Below are positions 44,001 to 56,677 of a DNA stretch of 64,000 nucleotides, in pieces (positions within the stretch are counted from its first letter, which is position 1; each line of letters opens with the position of its first letter). The notes beneath the pieces are model-generated. The model saw only the letters and a program-made list of their open reading frames with translations, was not told the origin of the DNA and did not search any database. Both the position numbers and the translations under genes were made by a program. The stretch is from Dipylidium caninum (taxonomy: Eukaryota > Platyhelminthes > Cestoda > Cyclophyllidea > Dipylidiidae), in the NCBI GenBank assembly GCA_017562135.1, contig QEYB01000926.1:186001-250000 (forward strand), given 5' to 3'.

Positions 44001-44760
44001 GCGGTCGATATCGACCGGGAGGACATAAGGTGGCCTTTGTTGACGGGAGGCGGAGGGGGGAAACAGTAAGGCGAAGTGGCACGCCACCTACTTCAACTGT
44101 CCCACCGCCCTTTCGCCCCCTCCCCGGGAGTATGCGAGGTAAGCTGGCTGGAATCTGTGAAACGGTCGTTCGTGGATAGCCTGTGCGTTCAGCTGAGACT
44201 GAGAAAGCCTCCATGTAATGTGCACCCGGCATTTTTATTCGTCAATCCTAAAGATGTTCTTCTCATTCAATTTGTAAGTTTTTCGCGTGTTTGCATTAGA
44301 CTTTTGCCATTGTTTTATTCCCAAACCAGGTGGAAACGAAACGCCACTTTTATACCGGCTTTCCTTGCACAAGTTGAAATTGAATCATAGCGCAAGTCGA
44401 CAAGATTGGGGAAACCCCAACGAGACATTTTGGGGGTGGATTTTCTCCTGAAAAAGAAATACTCGGCGTTTCATCCGCTCTCACGTGTCCCGCTACGGGT
44501 GGTCCGAGGCTGCCTCCGTCGATATCGATCGGGGGAACACGGAGTACCCCATGCAGACGGGAGGGAGAGCGGGAGATTAGCGTTCCCCCTCTGCGCCGCC
44601 CCCCTCCCCCCCTCGCCCCCCGCTGCGCCCAAGGCGGATGCGCAAAAGGCCACTTTCAGGCTGCTTTCTTCTGCTCACCGACATGTCATCCATGAGGGAA
44701 TCTGGAAAATAGGTGGGTGAGGGGCGGGCCGGGGTCGGGGGGCGTGTTGGGGAAAAGTTA
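38014..44760. other. Gene-poor GC-rich stretch
   Basis: Nearly 7 kb with no confidently recognised gene. It contains (GTGGC)n near 38571-38600, poly-G/C runs (38460, 42200, 43895), CCT repeats near 42417-42460 and a CGATATCG palindrome at 44002-44017. A P-loop-like coding fragment on minus near 43386-43449 is the only notable protein signal. Confidence 0.45.
44234..44239 (-). terminator. Possible AATAAA poly(A) signal of the GPCR gene
   Basis: AATAAA on the minus strand about 520 bp past the receptor stop codon at 44761. No closer canonical hexamer was noticed. Confidence 0.3.
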
Positions 44761-47388
44761 TTAGCGCACTCGTCGCAGTGTTAGGCGCGTGAGCGGACAT
44801 CGGAGGAGGTGGTAGAAGGTCTCGCGGAATTTGCTAGAGAGGGCGCAGTAGAAGATGAAGCTGCCGCCGTTGCAGAGGAGGGTGAGGAGGTCCATGAAGT
44901 CTCCCAGCCTCTCGTACACCATCACCTCGAAGCACGTGTCGTAGATGGTTAGCAGGAGGAGCATTACAGCCTTGGCAGAAAGAAATAAGTGTAGGCAAAA
45001 ATAAGGCGAAGTGGTGAAACTTGGAGGCCTTCCTCCTCCTCCCTTCCCCCGCCGCCTGCGTCTTCTCCACACGCAGGAATGACGTGGCAGTGAGGAAGTG
45101 GGGATGCGGTGGCCCCGCAGACCCGTTCCTGCCTGTCCCGCTACCCCAGATGTTTCCGGGCCTGGAACAGTCTCCACTCCTGGACCTAGCGAAGCCTCGT
45201 TCGGCGTCGGAGGTGGGAGGAAGGAGAACGCGCTGCCCTGAAGGCTCCCACTAAACCGAGGTGTTTAGCACCGCGACGACCTGCCGTTTTTACTTAACGT
45301 GGGTGTTCGTTTCGAGGGCGACTCGAGGAGGAGGAGAAGGCGATTCGAAACTGCAATTTCTGTGTCTGCTTTCCGCGTCACAGTCTCAAAGTGTGTCTGT
45401 CTTGAAAGGATTTTGCATCTATGAACGCCGCGCCATGCCCAGCGATCACTGGCATGGTGAACGTGGCGAGGGGGGCGAAGGGGATGGGAGGTGAGGGGCG
45501 AGCGAAGTCTCCGCTCCTTCTCGGCGGCTGTCAAGACGCCGGAATAATTGACTAGACCGCCTCAACCCGGCCAAAGCGGTGGCGGCCAGAGAACCGGCGA
45601 CCCAATTGGCGGACATCTTTTTTTAGGCTTGTTTATTTTAATCCAATCACCACCATCACTACCTCCGCCCCCGCCTCCGCCGTGCCCAGCCTCCACCCCC
45701 TCGAGTTGATAGCCGGTGGTTAGGGTGGACGCCGCGTCCTCGAGGAGGCTGAGTCGTGACCTTGGGCCGTCGCCCCCACCGCTGCCCGGTGGGGCACATA
45801 CGGCGCCCTTCCTCCAGTCCCAAGGCGCGGGGCGGGGCGGGGCGCGAGAAGGCTCAAGGCTAAGGCGACAGGACGCCAGAAAGGGACAGGGACAGGCAGC
45901 GCTGGAGACCTTGACCCTCCGCGCCACTCCAAGTGAGCGGGCGGTTCTGGCTTTTGTTTAGATGAGCGCGGCAACTCCCTCGCACCGCGGGCGTCTGTGG
46001 TAAAAGGATTAGCGGAGTGTCTGGGCCACAATCAGGTGTGGAGCTAAATATACAGATTGGAGGGGAAAAAAGCCTGCCAGCCGCCTCAAAACCTCCCGTT
46101 ATCCCCTTCGTCTTCTCCTGTTGTTGCAGTTGTTTTTCCTTATTTTTTGCTCGTTCGTTCGTTCGTGCGTCCCCAGCGTGACCGCCTAATGCAGAATTCC
46201 CACGAGATGTGGTGTGAGATGTCGACTCAAACAAGAAAAAACAGCACAAGAGAAAAAATGCTTCGTTCGGTTGGTTTAACCGTGTCAAATGAGGCTGATT
46301 CACGTAAAAGTTCCCGCCTCCCCAAAAGGATTCGGGCGGTCCACTCTGCGCCGTCCAGCGACGGGGAGATGAAAAAACCGGCGACACGCTTTCGCCCCCA
46401 CCCCCACTCCCCGCCCCCCACCCCCCTGTGCCGCCTTCCCCTCCCATTTCGCTCTCACCTGAGGCAGGTAGGTGACAATGTAGAGGACGGTGAGGGCGAT
46501 CATGATGTTGGTCGTCTGGCGGATATTCAGACTGTTCGAGTCATGCTCGTTGTGAGGCTTCAGCGAGGGCCTCGTCCACACGTTGGGACTGTTGGTGTCC
46601 GTGTGATTGCCTCGACCCGCCTCGTCGGGCCGGGCGGTCAACCACTGCGGCTCCGTCTGTGCGATGCCATTTTTCAGACGAGCTCGTCGCCTCTGCGACC
46701 GGAGGAGCGTCCGAATGAGGAGGGCGGTGAAAAGGGTGCTCAGAACGATCGGAAGGACTTTCATAAAGAGTCCCGTTGTCACCAATAGCAGCGTAGTTAG
46801 AGCGTAGTTTGAGACAAAATCGAGTTTAAAGTTGACAGTCCCATTGGCGGAGTGAGCACAGTCCTTAACAACGTGGTGGGCGAAGAGGAAGGGCGCTGAG
46901 AGGACGAGGGAGAGGAGGACATCGGTGGAGATGATGACCTTGGCTCGACTATAACTGCATGTGTACAGGGCCATCACCCCCGCACGCATGAAGACGAGGC
47001 GAAAGGCGGTGAGGAAGACAATCATCCAAGAGGAGAAGGCGTGGAAGAGGTTTTGAGCGTAGACCAGGACAAAGAGGGCGTAGGCGTATGGCCTCGACAT
47101 GCCTACCTCCAACTTTCGGTCGATGCGATAGATGGCAACGTAGAAGATGTAGATAGCCATGACCATGCCCTCCCCGATGGACAGAGCGGCCATTAGGAGG
47201 TTCGTCGACGACCGCATTCCCGGCTGATTGAGGACAACCACGCTGACAGCGTTGGCGAGAACACCGCCGACGCAGATGATCAGACTCAGTGGTATGTGGA
47301 TTATGTCATAGCCGGTGGTGAAAGCGTGCAGGCCGGAGTAGTCGGAGGATGAGCAGTTGTGAAGGGTCGTCTTAGAGCAGGTGGACAT
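44761..47388 (-). CDS. Rhodopsin-type (class A) peptide-like GPCR, 2 exons
   Basis: Exons 47388-46459 and 44970-44761 join in phase 0 (CAG|GCT) across a 1488-bp intron to give 379 residues. Seven membrane helices are readable. TM1 has GGVLANAVSVVVL, TM2 NLLMAALSIGEG, TM5 KVLPIVLSTL and TM6 TNIMIALTVLYIVTYLPQAV. TM7 reads LGDFMDLLTLLCNGGSFIFY, followed by CALSSKFRETF. The TM6 PQ motif and the LGD...N...FxxYC TM7 match FMRFamide/myosuppressin-type peptide receptors. N-glycosylation sites: NCS near the N-terminus and NGT in loop 2. Oddities: the DRY motif reads FRL, no Cys is seen at the start of TM3, and the TM2 aspartate is absent. The start is ATG 47388; the longer frame upstream begins only at TTG. 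The ligand is unknown. Confidence 0.88.
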
Positions 47389-49248
47389 TGTAGGTGTGGA
47401 GAGGGGGTTGTGGCTAGAATTTGAAAATCCGCCACTGATGCCTGATTGGTGCAGAGCGGGCGGCCAATCAGATTTGAGGACGGCTGTCGGTAGTGGGATA
47501 CACACATACACACATGCGGGGAGAGGAGGGAGAGTAGTGGGGCGACGAGGGGCGAAGCGGTATTTGGGGACTGACGACAAAAAAGCCAGTGAAATAGGTT
47601 ATTACTTACTTGGCTATTTCCTCGGGTCAAGTGGGCTCCTAACGTTGGCGCCTATTTAATTAGACCCAGACTGCCCTGCGTGAAGGCGTGGCTGGTTTTG
47701 GTGGTAAAAGGCATCGCCTCCTCGATTATCCGATGTGTAAATGGGGGAGAGCCAACGCTTTCAATGAGTGGAAGAGGAGGCGAAATTGCCTGATCAGTGG
47801 GACACCATCTTCAGAGAGAAAAAGCCGACTTCCGAGAGAAGTGCATCCAACACGGCCACAAAGCCCTCTTTTCACACCATTTCTAATCCCTTCACATTCA
47901 ATCCAGACTGCAGTCTTTATTAATTAGGGCTTGTGTTTTGATCGAGCAAGTAGCAGACGGGGCGTCAGAGGGCGGAGCGGGGGGAGGCGACGGGTGGAAC
48001 TGGGGAGTCTGATGGCTCAGAATGGAGGAACTCGTTGAACTTCTACCTGTCTATTAAAAGGAGAAGTGTAATTGCTCCTTTTTCCCTCGCCCCGCCGGCC
48101 CCGCCCCGTCCCGTCCCGTCCCGTCCCGCCCTCTCCCAGCCTCGCCAGTCCATTAATTAGGTCAAAGGAGACTCTTTTTGTTTGTCCCCAAATCTGTCAT
48201 TACGCATTAGTGTACCGGGGAAGGTGGAAAAGGAGAGGCGAGGAGACCGAGCGGAGGGCAAATCGCCACCATCATTATCTGTGTCTCCGGTCCCATGGCC
48301 CTTCCCTTCCCCCGCCCTCCTTCCCCGCCTTAGGAGTGGAGGAGGGCTGCCGGAGGCCGAAGGAAATCGCCCCATAGGTGGCAGATGTCCACTTTCCCAG
48401 CAAAACCGCCGGAAATGACATCGTCGTCGAGGGGACGGTGGCAGTGATGGCGGAGTTGGACGAAAAAACCGATCTGTAGGGCGACGTGTGGGAGGAAGAG
48501 CGGGTCCGAGGCCATTGCCCTCCCCCTCCTCCTCCTTCTGACGCCCACTTTGACTGGGAATGTGAGCGAACGGGAGGAAGGAGACTACACACGATGAGGA
48601 GCGAAGTTTTCGCCTAGACGGGACAACGCGAGAATGTCTCCCCCTCAACAACGGCAGGTGAGAATCGTTGGCCGAATTAATGTGCTGACGGTCCTTTTCT
48701 CCCTCTCACCGACTTGGGACATCAGCCGCGGCCAGCGCACAGCCCAGTGGGACGTCTTAAATCTCCCGCTTTGGGCCATCGCGCAGTCGCGTTTTCCGCC
48801 TCACACCCGCCCGGAAAAGAAGGAGGCGGGGGGGAGGGGGAGCCTGGGGGACTGAAGGGTAATCGGGAGCTACGAAAAGCCTTAAATACTCGTCTCTTTT
48901 CTGCCATTCCGGCCGCCAGCCGGGTGGGCCTGGCGCCCGCCTCCGACGCGCTCCGATCGTACGAACAGACGGAATATTTAAAGGTCACACTTGGAATTGT
49001 CGTGCATTTTGGTGGCATCCCTCGCGCCCCTCCAGGTCCTCCCGAGCCCCTGCCCGCGCCGGCAACTTCATCGCGCAGTCTCGCGCCCTCCGCTCCGCCG
49101 CCGCCACCCACTTGTGGACCCCTTCAAAGGCAACTCCACTATTTGCGATATTTTTGTCTTCTGGCGGTATTTTGCCTAGGGCCAAAAAGAAAAAGACGCG
49201 GCTACGGAAGGAGACACCTCGAGGAATTAAGTGACTTCTTTTACGCAG

Positions 49249-49282
<34 letters not shown>

Positions 49283-51977
49283 TCGGCACTTGGTCGGATG
49301 TTCCGTCTAAAAAGGGCGGACGATGGGAGTTCAGTTGGCGGACTGAGGGGATGAAGAGCCCCACCAGTTGGCAGGGCGGCGGCGGCGGTTAGAGGAGGGT
49401 GAGAAGAAGGCATCGAATGATCCGCACACGCCTCCAGCCCCAAGACGTCCACCACGTTGTGTCGACCATTTTGAGGAGCAAAGGTCGGGAAAAACGCGAG
49501 CGGAGAGTGAGATGAGCGATTTCGGGCCAAGAAAAGCTGCCGATGATCGCGGCAAAGGGAGGGGAAGAAGAGGGAGGAGAGCGGGCTGGGGGCAGGTGGA
49601 GCAGGCGAGGATGGAGAAGGCAGCGAGATGCGACCGAGTACCATGGCAGGAGATGGAGAAGGCGGTGATAGGCTCCTGGCCACGTCCGCAATTGGGTCAG
49701 ATAAGAAAAAGGAGGGGAAAAAAGAAAAGAGAGGCTTGTTTACAAGCCCAGGCACGCGCAGGCACGAATTCACAAGCAGTCGTCGCTAGCGCGGAGACGG
49801 AGACAACGGGGCCGGAGTGTCACACGGCTCGCCGCGCCCTCCGCGGTCGCCGACTTCGAGGAGTGCAGTTCCGGCCTTAACTGGCCGGGTGGAAGAGCCG
49901 AGACGTCGTTGGCCAGCCCCTCCCGCTCCTCTCGTCCTCTCCGCGAAGGACACGGCAACTCGACAGGGTTTCCCCGATCTCCTGCCACGCTTTGCGGCTG
50001 AAGTGGTGGGAAAGGCGCAAGCTGGCGTCCCCACTGCTCTACGAAGAGACACCGAGCCTGAATACGCTGATATCATCTTTTCAGTAGTATGTGCTTCCCG
50101 CATCTCCATTCGACCTGGACAGTCGACACGGATGGTGTAGACGGACGACTTGGAAGGACTTCGGTGTCCCTTCCCCTTTGGACATTTGGCAGAGCTGCCT
50201 CTCGTCTCTTGCCTCGCCACCCCCCCCTCCCCGCACTGTGAACGTAAAGACATCGGGCGGGCACGATGACTCCCCAGCTGTTGGCCGAACTGGAAGGGTC
50301 TGACCTCCACTGGCCAGGATTACGAGCTCCGGATGGTTAAAACGTCACTGTGAGTGGAGTGGAAGAGGTTGGACCTGGCACAGACGGCAGTACGGTTGGC
50401 CGGGAGGAGATTCGCCTTGTGGCCCCATCCTGTTACAAACGCAGACAGTTCGTCGTCCGCCTCGAAGGCGATTGGTTGGTTTCCACTCATCGCGATGACT
50501 CATTCTGGTGGTCTCAACTTGTCGCGAGGAGGTGGAGAGCAGCAGTAACCTCCCATCACTGACTCAAGGGATAATATCTACCGCCTCACTTGCCAATTTA
50601 CGCTCTGACACGCGCCCTGACACGTCTCCGACTCGCATTGTTAAGACGTGCGGGTCAAGGTCACTTCCCGGCCACAGAAGCCTCGAGTGGACCCTCCTCC
50701 GGCCCTCAGCAAGCCTCTGTGAACAATCCACCCGTGCGGTGGTAGAAGACTGGTGGTCACCCCTCATCCACTGGGGCCCTTTCGCGGCGTTGACATGAGT
50801 TCAAGGTCGTGACGAGTAACAGCACCGTTCCAATCACAGCGCCGAGATTTCCTCGCCTTCGCCTCTGCCAGTGAACCAAAGTTGCCACGACTGCGGCTAT
50901 TAAGCCAGTTTTAGTGTAGACGTCTTCGTCTCTCCGTTTCCCGCGAGGCAAATTAGACAAAACACCTGAGTGAAAGTCCTTTTGCTGTGATTAATCTCCC
51001 CTCCTCTTCTCCATTGACACCTAAGTCGCGGCCCAAATGGGCAAAAATCCGACTTTCCGACGAAAGGGGAAGAAAAAAACAAGAGTCGCCTGGTGTGCGG
51101 GAGACAAGGCTTGCGGTGATTTATCATGGGAATCATTTCAGTCGCCTTTTTTCCCAACCGCGTGGGAGCAGGATGTTGTCCCTCGCCCGCTTCCACTGCC
51201 AATGGAGGCAACGGGGTCGCAAGAGGCCTGTGCAGACCTCCGGCGGATGCAGGCGACCCCCACGCCCGCTAACGACGATTGAAACGCGGCTTATCGGCCG
51301 AGGAGAGAAGGTCTCGCGACTCTCGGGACGGAGGACGAAAGAGACGCCTCGCTGCCACCCTGCGCGTCCGAAGAGAACTTGGCTGTCCGGTTGGTGAAAA
51401 GTGGATTTTTCCGAACCAAGCACTCGTCTCCGCCTCCCCCACGAGGACGTCCGGTGATCTGGCGCCGAAATTTTCCCCATTGATCGTCATGATGAGGGTT
51501 AAGACAGTCTTTTCCCCTCCGCTTTGTTCACTGCCGAGGATGAGGCGGGATCCGGCGGACAGGGGGTAGACGGCTTTGAGGCTAATTTAAACTTACAAAG
51601 GATCGGAAAAAGGAAGGAGACACTCATTCTTTTGTTCCTGTCCGACCAAACCGTCAAGCCGATGCGCTGACATGGTTGATTGGACAAGGGAACAGGGCGG
51701 GGCGGGGCTGGGCAGGGGGGGTGAAGCGGAGGCGGAATTTCGTTTCAAAAAACCGGCGCCACGGTTAAATAACCTAACGATGCGTATCGCCGGCAGTCGG
51801 TGTTTGATAGGCGACTGTCATTTTATCTCCAGCCCGTGGGGGGGGGGGTGGAGGGGGAGAGAGACGGGAGGCGGCGAGAACTCCCCTCACTGTTGAATTC
51901 AAAACGGTACTGGGATGCCGCGCTACAAAGAAAAATAAGTCCTACAAGGAGGGTAGACCATTTTCTGCTATACTCAC
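47389..51977. other. Intergenic GC-rich stretch upstream of the GPCR gene
   Basis: No gene recognised. It holds CCCGT repeats near 48105-48128 and a TCTC/TGTG tract at about 49249-49283. Overlapping chance frames on both strands are Pro/Arg/Ser-rich. Confidence 0.45.
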
Positions 51978-52100
51978 ATCCGAAATAGTGAATGCCTCGT
52001 CAACTTGGGCCATCGGATCATCCTCCTCCGCCGCCTCCTCCACCTTCCACCCCGTGAAATGCGGTAACCAATCAGGAGACAGGGTGAGTCTCAAGGTCAT
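51978..52100 (-). CDS. Candidate first coding exon, unknown protein
   Basis: A 41-codon minus-strand frame from ATG 52100 to a good donor (GAT|GTGAGT). It reads MTLRLTLSPDWLPHFTGWKV, followed by an acidic stretch (EEAAEEDDP) and MAQVDEAFTISD. Composition is protein-like, unlike the Arg/Pro-rich chance frames around it. No convincing second exon was found downstream on minus and I do not recognise the protein. The plus strand is also open here, so this may be chance. Confidence 0.25.
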
Positions 52101-54657
52101 TTGATTATCTTTTTACTGCCAAATTCACTTGTCTCCTTAATTTTAGCACAATTTTTTAGTGAGGGATGAATTATTAATGAAAGCTATCGGCCTTAGGAAG
52201 TCTTGTCTCGCTCGTGATGACTTGGCCTGTCCACCTAATTAAGACTGCGGTTCTCCGGCCGAATCTCTGTCCACTTTTTTGTCTTGCTCCACCGATGATC
52301 CCCATTTCATGGCCATCAGCCCGACCACTCCGGCCATGATTGGGGATACACGGCTGAGGCTGTGCCCCACAGTTTGGCTTCTTTGAAGCGAAGGCAAAGG
52401 CAAAGGAATGGCGGGCGAGGCCGGAAGGGAGGAGGAAGCCAGTGAAAATTGTTCCAACTGTCTGAACGAGGCGCGCCGGGTGGATTCAGAGGCATGAATC
52501 CGCCACAATTCGCTCTTGTCCCCTTCTCGTCCTTAATGACCTAATAAGCACATAACATTAACCGAAGGGAAAACTCAAAACTCCGTTTAATTAACCGCCT
52601 CGTCTCTTCAGCGGGGAGGTGTTTTTTTTTTTCTATAACAAGAGCCAATCTGGCACAGTGGAGGATTTGTCGTTTTTGGAAACTTGTTTACCCCCACTTG
52701 AAAGTCCATGTGATCTGATCCGGCACGGGTAAAATGAGCAACGCCGCCTTCCGTGGGCGTCCGCCTCGTCCTCCACCCCGACACTCCTCCACGGCCCCGC
52801 GCGCCACGAGTGTAAACAAAAAATGCGGCTTCAGCGGTGGAAGCTATCTGCGCAATAAATCACAACTGTCCCACAATGAGTCCGCAGGCCCGTCATTGTC
52901 TCATTAATTCAATGGGCAAAACCCTTTGGTCGTCCCAGGCCGGAGGAGAGGCGGAGGCGGGCAGAGGGCGAGTCGCCGTTGCCTCCCCTGACCGGTTCCA
53001 TGCCAACCAGCGGGGAACGGAAATGGTGGACCGCTCTACGAGAGTCGTAAGACAGTCAACTTGGTGTTTAGCCTTGACGGAATGCCTTTTAGGCCTGATA
53101 GACGCGTCGGCAGACATCCTGTCCCGTTGAGACTCCGGCCAGTGCTGCCACCCTCCTCCACCGACTCTCCAGGCCCGAGCGTACACAAGCCAATCGGCTG
53201 GAGCAGGCATTCGCCTTTTTCTCCCATCGATTCATCAAGTTGGTCTCTTCTTCCTCTCCTTCCTCTTCCGTGAGGACTTTCCAGAGGAGCGCACAAATCG
53301 GCAAGGCGGCCAGTGGCAACGGAGGGAGGAGGGTGTATTTGCGCGTGCTAACCGAGGTAAGGCAATGCGTTATTCACTACAAGGCGTGACATTTCAAAAG
53401 ACGGCCAATTTCGCCTTGACATGTTGTTAGGACCAAACACCAAGTGCGGCGGTTGCCTGTCCACACGCACCGACACCTTGTCATTGCGTCAAACACCTGG
53501 ACGGAGCTTTCGCTGGCATTGGAATGCTCCCCGTTGAAGGAGAAAAAAGAGATGATTTCGTCCAACCCCCTTCCCACTCCCATCGGCCATTGGGAAGGTC
53601 CCAACGAAGCTGCCAACAATTCAGTCCGCCCCTTGCCGGCTTTCGCCTCCTTCGTCCTCCAATTCTCCCTACCCCGAATGGGCGTTTTCCACCGACCACG
53701 GAAAAAAAGGCGATGAAAGAGTAGTTCAACCTAGCAACCAAGGAGATTTTGCGACGGCCTTTTTATTTTCTTTCTGGGCGATATCCCTCCCCCTCCCTCC
53801 CCCTCCCCCTTGGATGCATTTCCCACTATCGCTGGCATCGGCCGCCAAAGAACGCTAAAACTGCTAATTCTTCGCCTAGCTATCTTGATCTCCTCTCTGG
53901 CCTAGAAGGAGGAGGAGGGGAAAAGGCGGATTGGGAGGGATTTATGGCCTCTTCCACCATCAGTCTGATGACCTTGAGGCTTGAAACAACCACTACACCG
54001 AGTGGGGAAAGATTTGTGATGCGATCTCGTGTCAGGGTGTGGCCTTCCCCTGTCGACAGGGCGACTGTACTTTCCATTCTAGGGTGGTATTTCATCCGAG
54101 AATTGGAGCACTAAGGAGAGGTGGAGGGGCGATTCAAATGTCAATAGGGGGAAGGTGATGACAGAGGGGATCAATCACGCCTACACCCAGCCCGCACATC
54201 AGAGTCACTACGCCCTCTCCCCTCGGTTATGAATGCGGGCTAATCCCCACTTCACTTCACGTCAACAACGAAAAAAATTCATCGAGGAGGAGACCGTGGT
54301 GCGCTCATTTCCGCACGTCCACAGGGAACACACCAGTTGCCAATCATGTGGATTTGCATAACTGCATTCCTTCTTTCCTTCTTTTCCCATTAATTATTAC
54401 TATTTGTTTACTTGTATGGGAGAGGAGAAGGGAAATTCCACTGGGAAAATGAACTAGCACGATTGGCAAGCCTGGAGCATAACACGCTACTTAAATTGCT
54501 ATCAGCAGAGCACAAATTCTGGAATGTGACTAAGGGAGTCACGGGGGTGGCGGTGGAGGAAAAGCGCGCTCGCGAGACTGGGCTGAGGCGAGTTGTCATA
54601 CAGGAGTCACTCGACAAGGTGGCCAATGGATTGTGTGCAGGTGGGGTCAAAGGAGAC
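52101..54657. other. Intergenic upstream of MRPL23 3' end
   Basis: No gene firmly recognised. A minus-strand frame at 52239-52508 contains a hydrophobic patch (MAGVVGLMAMKWG), begins at a non-ATG codon and is unassigned. Poly-T near 52623 and CCT-rich runs near 53790. Confidence 0.4.
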
Positions 54658-56677
54658 TCAATAAGTGAACCACCTATTAATGCCAACAGAGGATTGTTGC
54701 GGCAAATTCGAGCCCCGCCTTGTTTGTACGACAGCAGTCTCATCTTCCTTGGCCTTCTCGTCTGATTGCAGCTGATTCACGTTTTCCATCTGTTCAACCA
54801 ATTGGTCAATCTTTTGCGAAGGTCGTTTCCCGTCAAAGATATCGGGAAATTGGAACTCGTAGCCGGGTGCCTGAGAGAAAAGGACATGTGAGTGATGGGG
54901 AGAGAGCAAAAAAAGGCGGTGTTTTGTGAAAGCAACTGCTACGAAAATATTCATCTCGCCCCTCCCCACAGCCTATCACTTGCCATGTCAAATTAAGGGG
55001 AGGGGATTCACTGAGAGTTGGGAAGCAATAAAATAACAGAACTAGATGCTTAAATGGGAAGAAAATTCACACCACTAACAAACGTCAACGTGACAGCCTA
55101 AATGCGTTTTTTTGGGAAGAAATTGGAGAAAGCTCAGAGAAACCTTGCCATAGTCACCTCAGAACCCCTCCCACATTCTACCCCTATTCTCAACCTCACC
55201 AAACTCCACTCTTTTCACTTCCCGTTACAGAGCAAACGCCGCGTCGCCATTTGCCTCAAACCGCATCAACCCCACGTATCTACGAATTAACTGACACGGA
55301 GCGAATGAGGGGAGCAAGAGAGAATGGCTAACGACGCTTTAACTCTTCCACCAGACCGGTTAATGCAGGAAGACACTGCGGAAGTGCTCTGCTCACTGTC
55401 GGTGACAGTGGAGAAGAGGCAAGAAGTGGAACTAGTCTCATCACCTTCGCTCAAGTGTCTACTTGATCTTCGGACCGCAGCTCACCTTAATAGACCCAGT
55501 GAGATGTTCACTACATCTTCCACATAAACACGGGATTTCCAGAGTCCACCATCTTGACAAGTAAAAAGAAGACTTACTAAATGAACGTAGGCCACTTTCT
55601 CATACCTCTCCGACTCGCGTGGTAGGAGGTGACGAAAGGACGCGCCCACCATTCGCTTCGGATCCTCACTTTCATCCAACGGGGGTACTGCAGAAGAGTA
55701 AGTTCAGCGGGGTATTAGGAAGAGAAATTGAATTTTTTACTGAAAGTAGACCAGTAGAAAAGCTTATATCGAGAGTGGAAATTTATCATTTGAAAAATCG
55801 TGTTCGTTTTTAGCTGCCTTTTCCTTTTAAAGACAGATGTACTTCAAAAAAGATTTCTTAAGCTAATAGGTGTTGAGGAGAAAGGTCGGAAAGGATATGC
55901 AACCACTTCTACCGGTGTAATTAAAGAAAACTATTCACTACTAATGAAAAAGGAAAAATGAGCTTTCGTATGCGGCGTTGAGAGCCACTCGTCCTAAAGC
56001 TTGGTCACTTGGTATGATATGAAGTTGACTTAATTTTGATGACCAGAAGACTTCTGATGATCCCTTCAACACAGTCCTATGGTCCTGTTCTACTTAAGAC
56101 AGTATTAGCCGTGTCCAGCTGGAACCGTGTATTACCAACTTCAGAGATGGTAGGAAGAGTTTTGATGAAAATAGATGAAGAAAATTGCAAAAATTGCAAT
56201 TAAGCGAAACAATGGTTAACCTAGTCGTGTTTGCTTAATCACATCTGAAGTACAACTTACAGTCATGGTAAAGCATTTTGAGTCGAACGCCAACGACGGG
56301 GACATTGTAGATTTTCTCCAAGTACTGCTTAACATCATATTTTGTCATCCTTAAACCCCAATGAGAGTTATGTAAAATGAAATTAAAACGTAGGGATAAA
56401 GAGAAGTGGAGCGTTCTTCGACTTACTGTGGATGTACCTTGAATACAACCAACCGTTTGGGACATTTCTCCCCAGGGTAAAGCATTTTCATCCAAAACGG
56501 TGGAAGGTACATGCGCAACTGTGGGTCACCGGGTGTAAACTTGGGGTATACTACATGTCTGTTCCAAAGGGGTCTATAGGGAAAATGAAAATTTTCACAA
56601 GGGTTAATTTGGCACCATCACTCCAGACCAAGTTAAGAAAAAACTGTGTATAATTGATAATAAAGAAACCTACACAT
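54658..56677 (-). CDS. MRPL23: Mitochondrial ribosomal protein L23 (uL23m), 5 exons
   Basis: Component of the mitochondrial large ribosomal subunit, at the exit-tunnel rim by homology with bacterial L23. Exons on minus: 56677-56670 (8 nt: ATG TGT AG), 56573-56427, 56349-56261, 55687-55578, 54870-54658. Frames close exactly to 188 residues (human about 153). Seen: HVVYPKFTPGDPQLRMYLPP (human NVVYPLYRLGGPQLRV), FKVHPQMTKYDVKQYLEKIY then NVPVVGVR (human [28 protein letters not shown]), and KVAYVHLAPGYEFQFPDIF (human KVAYVQLAHGQTFTFPDLF). The C-terminus is extended and charged, ending INRWFTY, comparable to the human end SWFGL. The 8-nt first coding exon is the least certain part. No mitochondrial presequence beyond the N-terminus is evident, as in the human protein. 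Confidence 0.9.

Noticed and set aside
47389..47580. 64-codon upstream extension of the GPCR
   Set aside because: Its first codon is TTG and it covers GT-rich promoter-like DNA. The first ATG is at 47388.
52239..52508. Minus frame with hydrophobic patch MAGVVGLMAMKWG
   Set aside because: Non-ATG start, weak acceptor and no homologue recognised. Kept only as a note.
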